Assembly: GCF_001514205.1 (NCBI RefSeq)
Contig: NZ_KQ948766.1
Coordinates: 279,215 to 343,214 of the forward strand
Direction: 5' to 3'
From: Streptomyces griseoruber
Lineage (GTDB): Bacteria; Actinomycetota; Actinomycetes; Streptomycetales; Streptomycetaceae
DNA length: 64,000 nt
A program made the translations under genes and the position numbers. This document shows, piece after piece, positions 8,184 through 17,113 of the stretch. The number at the start of each line of letters is the position of its first letter. Position 1 is the stretch's first letter. A model generated the notes under the pieces. That model was given only the letters and a program-made list of their open reading frames with translations, ran no database searches and was not told the origin of the DNA.

Positions 8184-9419
8184 TCACACGTCCTCGCTGC
8201 CGCTCCCGCCGGCGCCCGAGCCGCCCTCGCCGTATTCGTCCTCGTCGTACGAGGGCGGGGTGGTGGCCAGGTCCAGGGCCTCGCGGGCGGCGACGGTGGT
8301 GTCGCCGTCGACGTACGCGTAGCCGCTGTCGTAGTGCAGGTAGAACGTGTCGGCGTCCCCCGCGGTGGCCGCCTTCGCCCAGTCCGCCCGCGCGTCCCGC
8401 ATGTCCTCGACCAGGGCGTCCACCGGCTTCCCGGCGTCCGCGGACCAGGTACGGCCGCCCAGTGCCCCGGCCTGCTCGGCGAGCACGTCCCGGACGTCCG
8501 CCGCCCAGTCCTTGTTGGCGTCCAGGTCCTCCTCGGCGTAGTCCTCGGGCTCCTCGTAGAGGACCTCGTCGATCGCCGCCATCGCCTTCAGGAAGGCCAG
8601 CTGGTCCGCGTCCAGGTTCGTTTCGTCGGCGCGCAGCGAGCCGGTCAGGGTGCCGGTCTCGTCGGTGTGGGCGAAGACGCAGGTGATCTCGCGGTCGCCC
8701 CACTCCCAGCTCTCCGCGGTCGGCGTGAGGTAGTAGACGTCGACCTCGTCGCCCAGCGCCCAGGGGTCCATGGCGTAGGCGTCCTGGAGGGTCCAGCACG
8801 TGTCCTCGGCCTGGTCCGTGACGTATCCGTCGCCCGGGTAGTCGTCGCCGGACAGCGGGATCGTGCCGAACACCTCGCCCTCGTGCGGGTCGGCGCAGGG
8901 CACCTCGTCGACGTCGTAGACGTCCTGGTCGAAGCCCCGGCCCGGGACGTCGAAGCAGTCGCCCGCGGCGAGCGCGTAACTGCTGCCCCTCGCGCCCTCC
9001 TTGACGCCCTCCCAGAACTCGGAGGCGACGTTCGTGGACAGCGACAGGGCCCACAGCGCGAGGCCGAGGGAGGACACGACCGCGCCCGCGATCGCCATCC
9101 CCCTGCCGCGCTCGCCCCGCTTCCTGATCTGCACCAGCGCGATGATCCCGAGGATCAGCCCGACGGCCGGCAGGAAGCAGAGCAGACCCAGCACGAGGGC
9201 GGCGATGGCGACACCGTTGACCGGCGCGGGGCGGGCGAAGGGCGTGTACCCCTGCCCCCAGACCTGGTACGGCGCGGGCACGGCACCGTAGGGGCCCTGG
9301 GGGGCCTGGGGAGCCTGGGGAGCCTGGGGGTACGGCCCCTGCGGATACGGGCCGTGCGGCTGCGGAGGCTGGTACGGGTCCTGGGGCTGCTGGGGCCCTG
9401 GGGGCGGGGGTATGGACAC
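8184..9419 (-). CDS. DUF4190 / septum-formation-domain membrane protein
   Basis: A 411-aa protein. The first ~60 residues are Pro/Gln/Gly/Tyr-rich with QAPQAPQAP repeats. Two hydrophobic helices (~68-100 and ~108-130) form a DUF4190-type hairpin. The rest is an acidic extracellular domain with cysteines in AAGDCFDVPG, VPCADPHEGEVFG and EDTCW contexts, matching the domain seen in actinobacterial septum-formation family proteins. Role unknown; cell-envelope location inferred. Starts at ATG 9419 and is divergent from the serpin gene. The proline-rich leader is encoded by GCCTGGGGA-type repeats. Confidence 0.85.
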   Translation of the reverse strand: MSIPPPPGPQQPQDPYQPPQPHGPYPQGPYPQAPQAPQAPQGPYGAVPAPYQVWGQGYTPFARPAPVNGVAIAALVLGLLCFLPAVGLILGIIALVQIRKRGERGRGMAIAGAVVSSLGLALWALSLSTNVASEFWEGVKEGARGSSYALAAGDCFDVPGRGFDQDVYDVDEVPCADPHEGEVFGTIPLSGDDYPGDGYVTDQAEDTCWTLQDAYAMDPWALGDEVDVYYLTPTAESWEWGDREITCVFAHTDETGTLTGSLRADETNLDADQLAFLKAMAAIDEVLYEEPEDYAEEDLDANKDWAADVRDVLAEQAGALGGRTWSADAGKPVDALVEDMRDARADWAKAATAGDADTFYLHYDSGYAYVDGDTTVAAREALDLATTPPSYDEDEYGEGGSGAGGSGSEDV

Positions 9420-9558
9420 GGGTACCGTGCTCCTGGTTCGGGCGGATCGAGGCGGGGTGCGGGCAGTCTGGCAGCGGGGTCCGACAGCGGTACGGAACCG
9501 AGAGGCGACCGACGCGGCTGGGCGGCATCGTAAGCGTGTTGCTCACGGGGGAGGAACG

Positions 9559-10791
9559 GTGGTCGCGAACGCGACGATTCGGGCGGTGAACGCGCTTGCC
9601 GCGCGCTGGGCCGGGGAGGTCCGCGCGGACGGGAACTCGGTCTTCTCGGCGGCGGGCGTCTGGCCCCTGCTGGCCTTCCTCACGGACGGCGCCGAGGGAG
9701 CCGCCCGGGAGGAACTCGCGGACGCCCTCGGGCTGGCGGCGGATCAGGCGGCGGGTGCGGCGCGGGAGTTGCTGGGCCTGCTGGAGTGCGCCGAGGGCGT
9801 GGAGGCCGCTCTCGGGCTGTGGACGGCTCGGACGGTGGAGCTGGAGGAGGCCTGGGCAGCGGGGCTGCCCGCCGAGGCGCACGGGGTGCTCACCGGGGAC
9901 GCGGAGGCCGACCGGGCGGCGCTGGACGCCTGGGCGGCGAAGCGGACCGGTGGGCGGATCGGACGGATGCCGGTACGGCTGGACCGGGACGGCTCGCTGG
10001 TACTGGCGACGGCGTCGGCGCTGCGGACGGACTGGGAGGAGCCGTTCACCGGGGACATCGGCGCCTGGACGGGCGGGCGGCCGACCGGTGAGGACGTGGC
10101 CGGGCTGCGGCGGACGACCACCGATCTCGACGCCGTCGGGGTGGCGCGGGCGCCCGGCGGGGCGGTGACCGAGGCGAGGGTGCGGGGCACGAACGGGCTG
10201 GACGTCCATCTGCTGCTCGGGGAGGAGCGGATGACGCCGGGGCAGGTGCTGGAGGCGGGGGCGGAGATCCTCGGGGGCCGGCTCACGGCCGTTCCCGGTG
10301 GGCGGCTTCCGCTCGGTGTGGCCGGGCCCGGGGTGTGCGTGGCGCGGCAGCGGGTGCGGGAGCCCGCGCCGCCCTCCGTCGTCCTCGCCGCCATGGAGTT
10401 CGAACTGACCTCCGAGCACGACTTCCTGACCCACCGGGACCTGTTCGGCCTGGTGACCGCCACCGACGGCCGGCCCGGACACTTCCCCGGCATCAGCCGG
10501 GCCCCGCTCGGGCTGCGCTCCGCCCGCCAGACGGCCACGGCCGTCTTCAGCGCGGAGGGCTTCCGGGCGACCGCGGTGACGGCGGCGGAGGCGGTCTGGC
10601 TGAGCGCGGAGGAACTGCCGTACGAGACGACGGTCGTGCGCGCCGCCTTCGACCGCCCCTTCGGCTTCCTCGCCGTCCACCGGGCGAGCGGTCTGGTCCT
10701 GACGGCCGGGTGGGTGAGCGAGCCGAAGGTGTGGCGGGAGGAGGACTACGGGTGGCCGGAGGAGGGGGACGGGACACCCGTGGTCTTCTGA
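9559..10791 (+). CDS. Serpin-family protein
   Basis: A 410-aa protein starting at GTG 9559, 5 nt after GGGGAGGAAC; the in-frame ATG at 9412 would overlap the divergent gene and lacks a site. The length is that of a serpin core. Near the C-terminus, EGFRATAVTAAEAVWLS resembles the serpin hinge (small residues preceding the reactive loop), and FDRPFGFLAVH resembles the conserved breach-strand region. Serpins trap serine or cysteine proteases by a suicide conformational change; no signal peptide is present, so an intracellular target is implied. The hinge has bulky residues, and inhibitory activity is uncertain. Its last 46 bp overlap the convergent helicase gene. Confidence 0.85.
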   Translation: MVANATIRAVNALAARWAGEVRADGNSVFSAAGVWPLLAFLTDGAEGAAREELADALGLAADQAAGAARELLGLLECAEGVEAALGLWTARTVELEEAWAAGLPAEAHGVLTGDAEADRAALDAWAAKRTGGRIGRMPVRLDRDGSLVLATASALRTDWEEPFTGDIGAWTGGRPTGEDVAGLRRTTTDLDAVGVARAPGGAVTEARVRGTNGLDVHLLLGEERMTPGQVLEAGAEILGGRLTAVPGGRLPLGVAGPGVCVARQRVREPAPPSVVLAAMEFELTSEHDFLTHRDLFGLVTATDGRPGHFPGISRAPLGLRSARQTATAVFSAEGFRATAVTAAEAVWLSAEELPYETTVVRAAFDRPFGFLAVHRASGLVLTAGWVSEPKVWREEDYGWPEEGDGTPVVF

Positions 10792-13001
10792 GCCTCGCCC
10801 GCGAGCCTGCGCTGTTCCTCCTCCACGATGCGGCGGGCCAGGCCGTCGTCGGAGACGTCGATCGCGTCCGGGGTGGACTCCGCCGTGTCGCTGCGGCGGG
10901 CGTAGGCGTCGAAGAGGCGGTTCTTGCCGGCCAGGATCCGCAGCAGCCGGTCGTCCACGCTGTCGGTGACCAGCAGACGGTGCACCTGGACCGGGCGGAC
11001 CTGGCCCATCCGGTGCGCGCGGGCCACGGCCTGGTGTTCCAGGGTCGGCTTGGTCTGCGGTTCGCACAGGACGACCACGGAGGCGGCCTGGAGGTTGAGG
11101 CCGACGCCGCCCGCCTCGATCTGGCAGAGCAGCACCGCGTGCCCCTCGGCGGCCGTGAAGTCGTCGACCAGCCGCTGCCGGCGGGCGGCGGACACGGATC
11201 CCGTCAGCGGGCCGTGCACCGCGTCGCCGAGCGCCTCCCGGACGGTGTCGAGGACGCCGCGGAAGTACGAGAACACGACCACTTTCAGGCCGTTGACCGC
11301 CGCCTCCGCGACCAGTTCGCGCAGCCGCTGGAGCTTCGCGGACTTCTCCGGATCGGCGTACGCGGCACGGCGCATCGCCATGAAGTTCCCCTCGGCGACG
11401 GCCGCCCGGTAGGCGTCCCGGTCGGCGGCGCCGAACTCCTCCCATGCGTCGACCTGGATCAGCGCGGGCAGTTCGGTGAGGACGTCCTTCTGGTTGCGGC
11501 GCAGATAGGCGGGGGCGACCGCCTTGCGGAAGACATGCGGTCCGGCCGCCGCGTCGCTGTCGTGGATCTCCGGGAGCAGTTCGGGGCGGAGCGGGGCGAC
11601 GAGGGCGCGGAACTCCGCGACGCGGTTCTCCATCGGCGTACCGGTGAGGAACAGGACGCGGTCGCAGGCGCCGGTCCACACGGCGACCGAGCGGGCGCGG
11701 CGGGTGGCGGGGTTCTTGACGTAGTGCGCCTCGTCGACGACCAGCAGACCCGGTGCGGTGGCGGGCTCCGGCGCGGGCAGGGTGTGCAGCACGTCGAAGG
11801 TGGTGACGGCGACTCCGCCGCGCTCGCGCCACTCCGCGTGCGCGTCCCGCCGGTCCGGTCCGTGCACCGGCACCGCCCTGAGCGTGCTGCGGGCGCGGAT
11901 CTCTCGGGTCCAGTTGATGAGGACACCGGCCGGGCAGACCACCAGGAAGTGGGTCTTCCCCTCCGCCGCGAGATGCGCGAGCACGGCGATGGCCTGCACG
12001 GTCTTGCCGAGCCCCATCTCGTCGCCGATGATCACCCGGCGCCGGGCGAGCGCGAAGCGGGCGCCGAAGGCCTGGTAGCCGCGCAGGGAGACCCGGCGGT
12101 GGGTGTCGTCCAGCGGCTGTGCGCGCACCTGTTCGGCGACCTCGGAGGGCATGAACCCCTCGGCCGCCGCCACGTCCGCCGGGAGCGCGCAGATCTCCGC
12201 CAGAAGGCTGTAGTACTCGGCGGAGCGCACCTCGAAGTCGACCCACGCCTCGAGCTCGGCGGCGGGTTCGCGCAGCAGGTCGGCCGTGGTCTGCGCCAGC
12301 AGCAACGGCACGTCCGTGCGGGCCGCCTCGGCCGTCAGGTCCCGCAGCTCCGGCCCGGCCGCGCGGGCGGCCTCGCGGCGGCCACGGCCCGCGAGCGCCA
12401 GCCGCAGCCGGCCGGTGGCCGGGCGCAGTGCGGGCAGCAGGGCGGCGAGGCGGGTCTCGTACCGTTCGGCGGCGGCGACGGCCCGGGGCAGGTCGGGTCC
12501 GGCCCCGACCAGCCGGTACAGCGCGGTGACGAGGGCGGTGGTGCGGGGTTCGGGGGCGTCGACGTCGATCCGTACGGACACCGTCTCCTCCACCGCGCGG
12601 GCGAGTTGCCGGGCGGCGGCGAGCGCCTGGTCGGCGGTCTGCGGGCCGACCCCGGGGATCTGCCGGAGTGTGTGCCGGCTCGCCGCGTGCACGGCGCCCA
12701 CCGAGTCGAAGCCGGCCGCCTCCAGCGCGGGGAGCCGCAGCCGGCCCCCGGTGACCTCCTTCAGCCGGGCCGGCGGGATGGTCCGCAGTTCCTCGGCGAC
12801 GAGGGCGTCCCGCAGCGGCGCGTGGGCGGCCCGCACCGCTTCCAGGGCGCGGGCGTGGTCGGCGCGCAGGGTGCGGGCGGCGTCGTACAGCCGCGTCCCC
12901 GCCTCGCACAGCTCGCGCGCCCGTCGTCCCACGGCCGGGGCGGGATCGTACGGCGGCGGCGCGGCGCTCCCGACGGCCTGCGCCTCCTCGACCCGCCCCA
13001 T
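10746..13001 (-). CDS. SNF2-family DEAD/DEAH-box helicase
   Basis: A 751-aa protein starting at ATG 13001 behind GGGGGAGGGG. The N-terminal ~290 residues include a helix-hairpin-helix-like segment (LRQIPGVGPQTADQAL). Helicase motifs follow: I GDEMGLGKTVQ (~325), II VVDEAHYVKN (~422), III FLTGTPMEN, then a Helicase-C domain with VLLCQIEAGGVGLNLQ and QAVARAHRMGQ. This is the RapA/SWI-SNF-like group of bacterial ATP-driven DNA translocases; the cellular target is unknown. Its stop lies inside the serpin gene (46-bp tail-to-tail overlap). Confidence 0.9.
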   Translation of the reverse strand: MGRVEEAQAVGSAAPPPYDPAPAVGRRARELCEAGTRLYDAARTLRADHARALEAVRAAHAPLRDALVAEELRTIPPARLKEVTGGRLRLPALEAAGFDSVGAVHAASRHTLRQIPGVGPQTADQALAAARQLARAVEETVSVRIDVDAPEPRTTALVTALYRLVGAGPDLPRAVAAAERYETRLAALLPALRPATGRLRLALAGRGRREAARAAGPELRDLTAEAARTDVPLLLAQTTADLLREPAAELEAWVDFEVRSAEYYSLLAEICALPADVAAAEGFMPSEVAEQVRAQPLDDTHRRVSLRGYQAFGARFALARRRVIIGDEMGLGKTVQAIAVLAHLAAEGKTHFLVVCPAGVLINWTREIRARSTLRAVPVHGPDRRDAHAEWRERGGVAVTTFDVLHTLPAPEPATAPGLLVVDEAHYVKNPATRRARSVAVWTGACDRVLFLTGTPMENRVAEFRALVAPLRPELLPEIHDSDAAAGPHVFRKAVAPAYLRRNQKDVLTELPALIQVDAWEEFGAADRDAYRAAVAEGNFMAMRRAAYADPEKSAKLQRLRELVAEAAVNGLKVVVFSYFRGVLDTVREALGDAVHGPLTGSVSAARRQRLVDDFTAAEGHAVLLCQIEAGGVGLNLQAASVVVLCEPQTKPTLEHQAVARAHRMGQVRPVQVHRLLVTDSVDDRLLRILAGKNRLFDAYARRSDTAESTPDAIDVSDDGLARRIVEEEQRRLAGEAQKTTGVPSPSSGHP

Positions 13002-13040
13002 GCGCCCCTCCCCCGGTGTGCCGGGTGCGCGGTCCACCCG

Positions 13041-13691
13041 TCACGTTCCATGCTGCCACCCGGCACCACGCCCCGGGCGTGGTGGGCGCGGATCCCCGCT
13101 CCGGCGGTCGACGCGGTGGTGGTCGCGGTCGCCGTCGTGGACGTCCTGCCGAGAGGGCTGCCGCCCGGGGAGGTCGACACCTGTCCCGAGGGCCCCACGT
13201 ACAGCCGCAGTCCGGGCCCGTCCCCGCTCTGGCCGGCCCCGAGCCCGGGCAGGTCCGCGAGCTGGATGGCGGGGTTGGTGAGAGTCGGCGAACATGCCCT
13301 GGTCGTGCGCGCGGTCGGCGTCGAGGAGGTAGGACTCGAAGTCCGTCGCGTCCGCCACACGTACGAGGGTGGGCCCGACGACCGACATGTACTCACTGAT
13401 GCCGTACGCCTGGATCTGGAGGTAGAAGCCGGGGTCGTGGGTGAACTCGGTGCCCGGTTCGGCGAGTGAGCCCTCGTAGCCGATGACGGTGGGGCTGTCG
13501 GCGGAGCCCGCGGAGCCCTCCACGCCCGGCACGAAGATCATGGTGTCGGCGTCCACGGCGTCGGATGCCAGCAGGGCCGCCAGGTGCGCGGCGTCCTCCA
13601 GAACGACGGTGCGGGCAGCGTGTCCGGCGTTCTGGGACACCGTCGTGCGCCCGGTCGCCCAGCTCATGAGGCGCTCTTTCAGCACAGACAT
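13041..13691 (-). pseudogene. Frameshifted gene of unknown function
   Basis: Starts at ATG 13691 (peptide MSVLKERLMSW), with an upstream alternative at 13727. The first ~130 codons encode a coherent acidic protein. Near 13285-13300 (after GMFADS) the high-GC3 coding pattern moves to another frame, which reads LTNPAIQLADLPGLGAG and LRLYVGPSGQVSTSPGG. The original frame then reads Arg/Pro-rich nonsense to a TGA at 13041. So this is either a real single-base indel or a sequencing error. The shifted frame would run on into the helicase gene. The family is not recognised. It lies downstream of an LLM oxidoreductase remnant on the same strand and may once have formed an operon with it. Confidence 0.55.
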
Positions 13692-13804
13692 CGCATCCCC
13701 TTTTTCATCCCCCGATTGATTTCCCATATACGTGGACCGGCCGCGCGCAGCACGAAGAGACCCACCTGAAGAAAAGTCCGGCGCGCCAACGGGTTACCTG
13801 AAAG

Positions 13805-13825
13805 CACATGCGTCACGGGCATGTG
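13805..13825. promoter_or_regulatory. Inverted repeat upstream of the frameshifted gene
   Basis: CACATGC at 13805-13811 and GCATGTG at 13819-13825 form perfect 7-bp arms around a 7-nt loop, in the 170-bp gap between the LLM remnant and the unknown gene. It could be an operator or a weak attenuator; the surroundings are relatively AT-rich. Confidence 0.35.
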
Positions 13826-13897
13826 ATTCGAAAAAGCGCATATTCGCGCCGAAAAGCAGACGGTTACCTAACAGACGATTGTCCGGCACATACTTTG

Positions 13898-14808
13898 TCA
13901 GGCAGACAACGCGGCAAGGATCCGCTTGAGATCGGACATCGCTTCCTGCGCGCCGGCGACATTGAAGACCCCGGTCACATTCAGCACGACTTCGTCCACT
14001 CCGGCCTTTTCGTACGCACTCAATCGTGCGAGCAGTCCGTCCGTGTCGCCGCCGAGGAACGCCCCGCCCTCCACGAGGGCCTGCGCGTCGGCCTTGAGAT
14101 CCCCGCCGCCCACTCCGACACCGGCCCGGCGCAGCATATCGAGGTGGTGCGGCCCTTGCAGGTGGGCGGCGTTGCCGGCCAGCGCGAAGGTGCCCGGCTC
14201 GTGACCCTCGCACTCCAGTGCGATCGGCACGATCGCCGTCAGCCGCGGTACGGGTCTGCCGGCCGTCGCGGCGCCTTCACGCATCGCCGGCAGTCGACGT
14301 CCTCCAGGTAGGAGGCGGGCGTCAGCCAGGTGATCGCGACATCGGCGAGCTCCCCGGCGAGCCGGGCCATGCCGGGGCGGAGCACGCCGAGGCCGAGTTC
14401 GACCGGAGGGGCGGGAAAGGCGTGCAGCGCGCCGTGACAGGAGAAGTACTCGCCCTTGAGGTCGACGACATCAAGGGCCAGCAGGCCCCGGACGATCGTC
14501 AGGTACTCGCGTGCGGCGGTCAGTGGACTGCGGTACGGCTCGCCGAGCAGGCTCCGCTGCATCGATCTGGCGCCGGGGCCGAATCCGGCCACGACCGGCC
14601 GGCCCGTCGCCAGGGCGAGGGACCGCACCTGGAGCGCCGCCTCGTAAGGATGCCGGAGCGGCATGAGCGTGACACCGAGCCCGGTCGGCACCCGGAAGCC
14701 GGCTCCCGCCGCGTACGCGAATCCCTGATGCGGCTCCAGGAACAGCGCCTGCCCCTGCCACAGGCGCTCGGCCCGAGTCCATTGAACCAGGCCCGCGTAC
14801 GGAAGAAG
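13898..14808 (-). pseudogene. LLM-class flavin-dependent oxidoreductase remnant
   Basis: Two frames together give one luciferase-like monooxygenase. The N-terminal part (14691 and upstream) reads VPTGLGVTLMPLRHPYEAAL, REYLTIVRGLL and AITWLTPASYLEDV. The C-terminal part (from 14284 to 13898) reads MREGAATAGRPVPRLTAIVP and ends KAGVDEVVLNVTGV. The switch falls at ~14295-14302, consistent with a one-base deletion. Upstream of VPTG the coding pattern continues (LPYAGLVQWTRAERLWQGQ) to a TAA at 14809-14811 with no ATG, GTG or TTG start in between, so the 5' end is also damaged. LLM enzymes use FMN or F420 to oxidise or reduce small molecules; this copy is unlikely to be functional. Confidence 0.7.
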
Positions 14809-14812
14809 TTAC

Positions 14813-14961
14813 TCAGGGCGCCTCGGTAAGAAAGGCACCAGAACCGAATAAGTCGTCAATAGAAAAACCCCCGTTCACACCCATGCCGACACGCGAACAA
14901 ATACGGACATTGGTCAGATGTTCGTACGCGGTTTGCGGTGCGGCTGGCACACATTCGATCA
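14813..14961 (-). CDS. Candidate 49-aa peptide with a TTA codon
   Basis: ATG 14961 opens a 49-codon frame ending in TGA at 14813, immediately upstream of the LLM remnant on the same strand. The peptide has two Cys (positions 4 and 22) and a Gly/Ser/Phe-rich C-terminus (VNGGFSIDDLFGSG). Codon use is far less GC-rich than in neighbouring genes, and one Leu is TTA, the bldA-dependent codon. A short low-GC peptide gene ahead of a tailoring-type oxidoreductase resembles a RiPP precursor arrangement, but no known precursor family is recognised, no good ribosome binding site is visible, and it may be non-coding. Confidence 0.3.
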
Positions 14962-14994
14962 TGCCAGGTGTAAAGGAAAGTGTAAAGATTGAGT

Positions 14995-15450
14995 ATTGAG
15001 CAAGTCCTGCCTCCGCCCGATCACGACGCCGCCGCTCGACCCGGACGGCGACGAATTCGACCTGGGGCCAGGCGCGGCCTTTCCCGACATCCTCCTCCCG
15101 GGCGGGCTCGCACCCCGCTGACGACCACCGCCCCTCGGCCTCGACTGCCGGGCCGCGCTCAGGCCGGGCGGATGGGTGGACCGGGCGGCGTCCGGCACCA
15201 CCACCGCGACCCTCGCGCAGCCCGCACACGTGGCGGCCGTCGCCCTGGCCCTGATGCTCCCGTCGTGGACCGGCCTGCTGCCCGCCCTCACCCCGGCCGT
15301 CCCACGGACCGGCCGGACCAACGCGTCGCGCGCGCCGCCCTCGCGGACGAGGCCCTCAGCCCGCAGGTGGAGACCGTCACCCACCCCGGCATCCCCGGCA
15401 TCGACTCGACCCCGGCCTCCGCGGTCACCGACGGCGACAGCCCCGCCATC
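14995..15450 (+). pseudogene. Degenerate coding debris, several frames
   Basis: Plus-strand coding bias (third-position G/C near 100%) moves between frames. PLDPDGDEFDLGPGAAFPD reads to a TGA near 15120; then GGWVDRAASGTTTATLAQP and ALALMLPSWTGLLPALTP (~15165-15320) in a second frame; then ADEALSPQVETVTHPG (~15337 on) in a third frame that runs into the Uma2 fragment. No start codon or intact product exists and the family is not recognised. This looks like an inactivated gene with at least two indels. Confidence 0.45.
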
Positions 15451-15469
15451 GCCGGGGCGAGTGCCCGCA

Positions 15470-15740
15470 CGTGGTACGCAGCGGAAGAGGCCCGGCTCGT
15501 CGTCGAGGTCGTCCCACCGGAGTCCGCCCACCGCGACCGCACGGTGAAGCTGCGCAAGTACGCGGAGGCCAAGATCCCGCACCATTGGCACATACCCGCA
15601 CCATTGGCACATAGGGGACGCGGTCGGCACTCCTGTCATCCACGTCTACGAACTCGACGAACCGACCGGCGTCCACGCGCCCGCCGGCGTCTTCCGGGGC
15701 ACCCTGAAGCACCCTGTGCCGTTGCATCGGGTCGGCGCGG
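15470..15740 (+). pseudogene. Uma2-family endonuclease fragment, broken by a tandem duplication
   Basis: RLVVEVVPPESAHRDRTVKL then RKYAEAKIPHHWHI matches the core of Uma2 (DUF820) proteins, with the PD-(D/E)XK-fold Glu and the RDRxxKxxxYAEAxIPxYW signature. A perfect 19-bp tandem duplication at 15576-15613 shifts the frame. Removing one copy restores GTPVIHVYELDEPTGVHAP and VFRGTLKHPVP, the normal Uma2 C-terminus. The N-terminal half of the family (~80-90 residues) is absent. Non-functional as it stands. Confidence 0.75.
15576..15613 (+). repeat. Perfect 19-bp tandem duplication
   Basis: The unit CCCGCACCATTGGCACATA occurs at 15576-15594 and again, identically and head-to-tail, at 15595-15613. 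Because 19 is not a multiple of three, it frameshifts the Uma2 fragment. Confidence 0.97.
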
Positions 15741-15745
15741 GAACA

Positions 15746-15781
15746 CGGAGGGGGCGGGCTCGCCAGAGCCCGCCCCCTCCG
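15746..15781 (-). terminator. Strong hairpin terminator downstream of ychF
   Basis: Arms of 16 bp (beginning CGGAGGGGGCGGGCTC) pair perfectly around a GCCA loop, 45 bp beyond the ychF stop. It may also stop read-through from the decayed plus-strand region. Confidence 0.8.
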
Positions 15782-15825
15782 ACCTGCATGCTCGACGACA
15801 TGTCCAGCACGCGGTAATCACACGA

Positions 15826-16914
<1,089 letters not shown>

Positions 16915-17113
16915 GTTGCGACTTCCCGTAGTCAGAGGGCCAGGGGCCGGTTCCCGTGGTGAGAAGGCCGGGGCGGGCCGAGAGGCCGACCGATCCACCA
17001 GTTTACGGCGTGCCGGGCACCGGACCGGCGGCCCTGTCGAACGCATGGTCACCGTCCGTCCCTCGGCGTGTCCGACACCCGATTCGGCACATAAACCGAC
17101 CTAAGTTGGTGCA

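Noticed and set aside
13041..14961. Naming the decayed cluster as a daptide or other known RiPP class
   Set aside because: No family-defining enzyme or precursor motif is recognisable; the similarity is only in layout.
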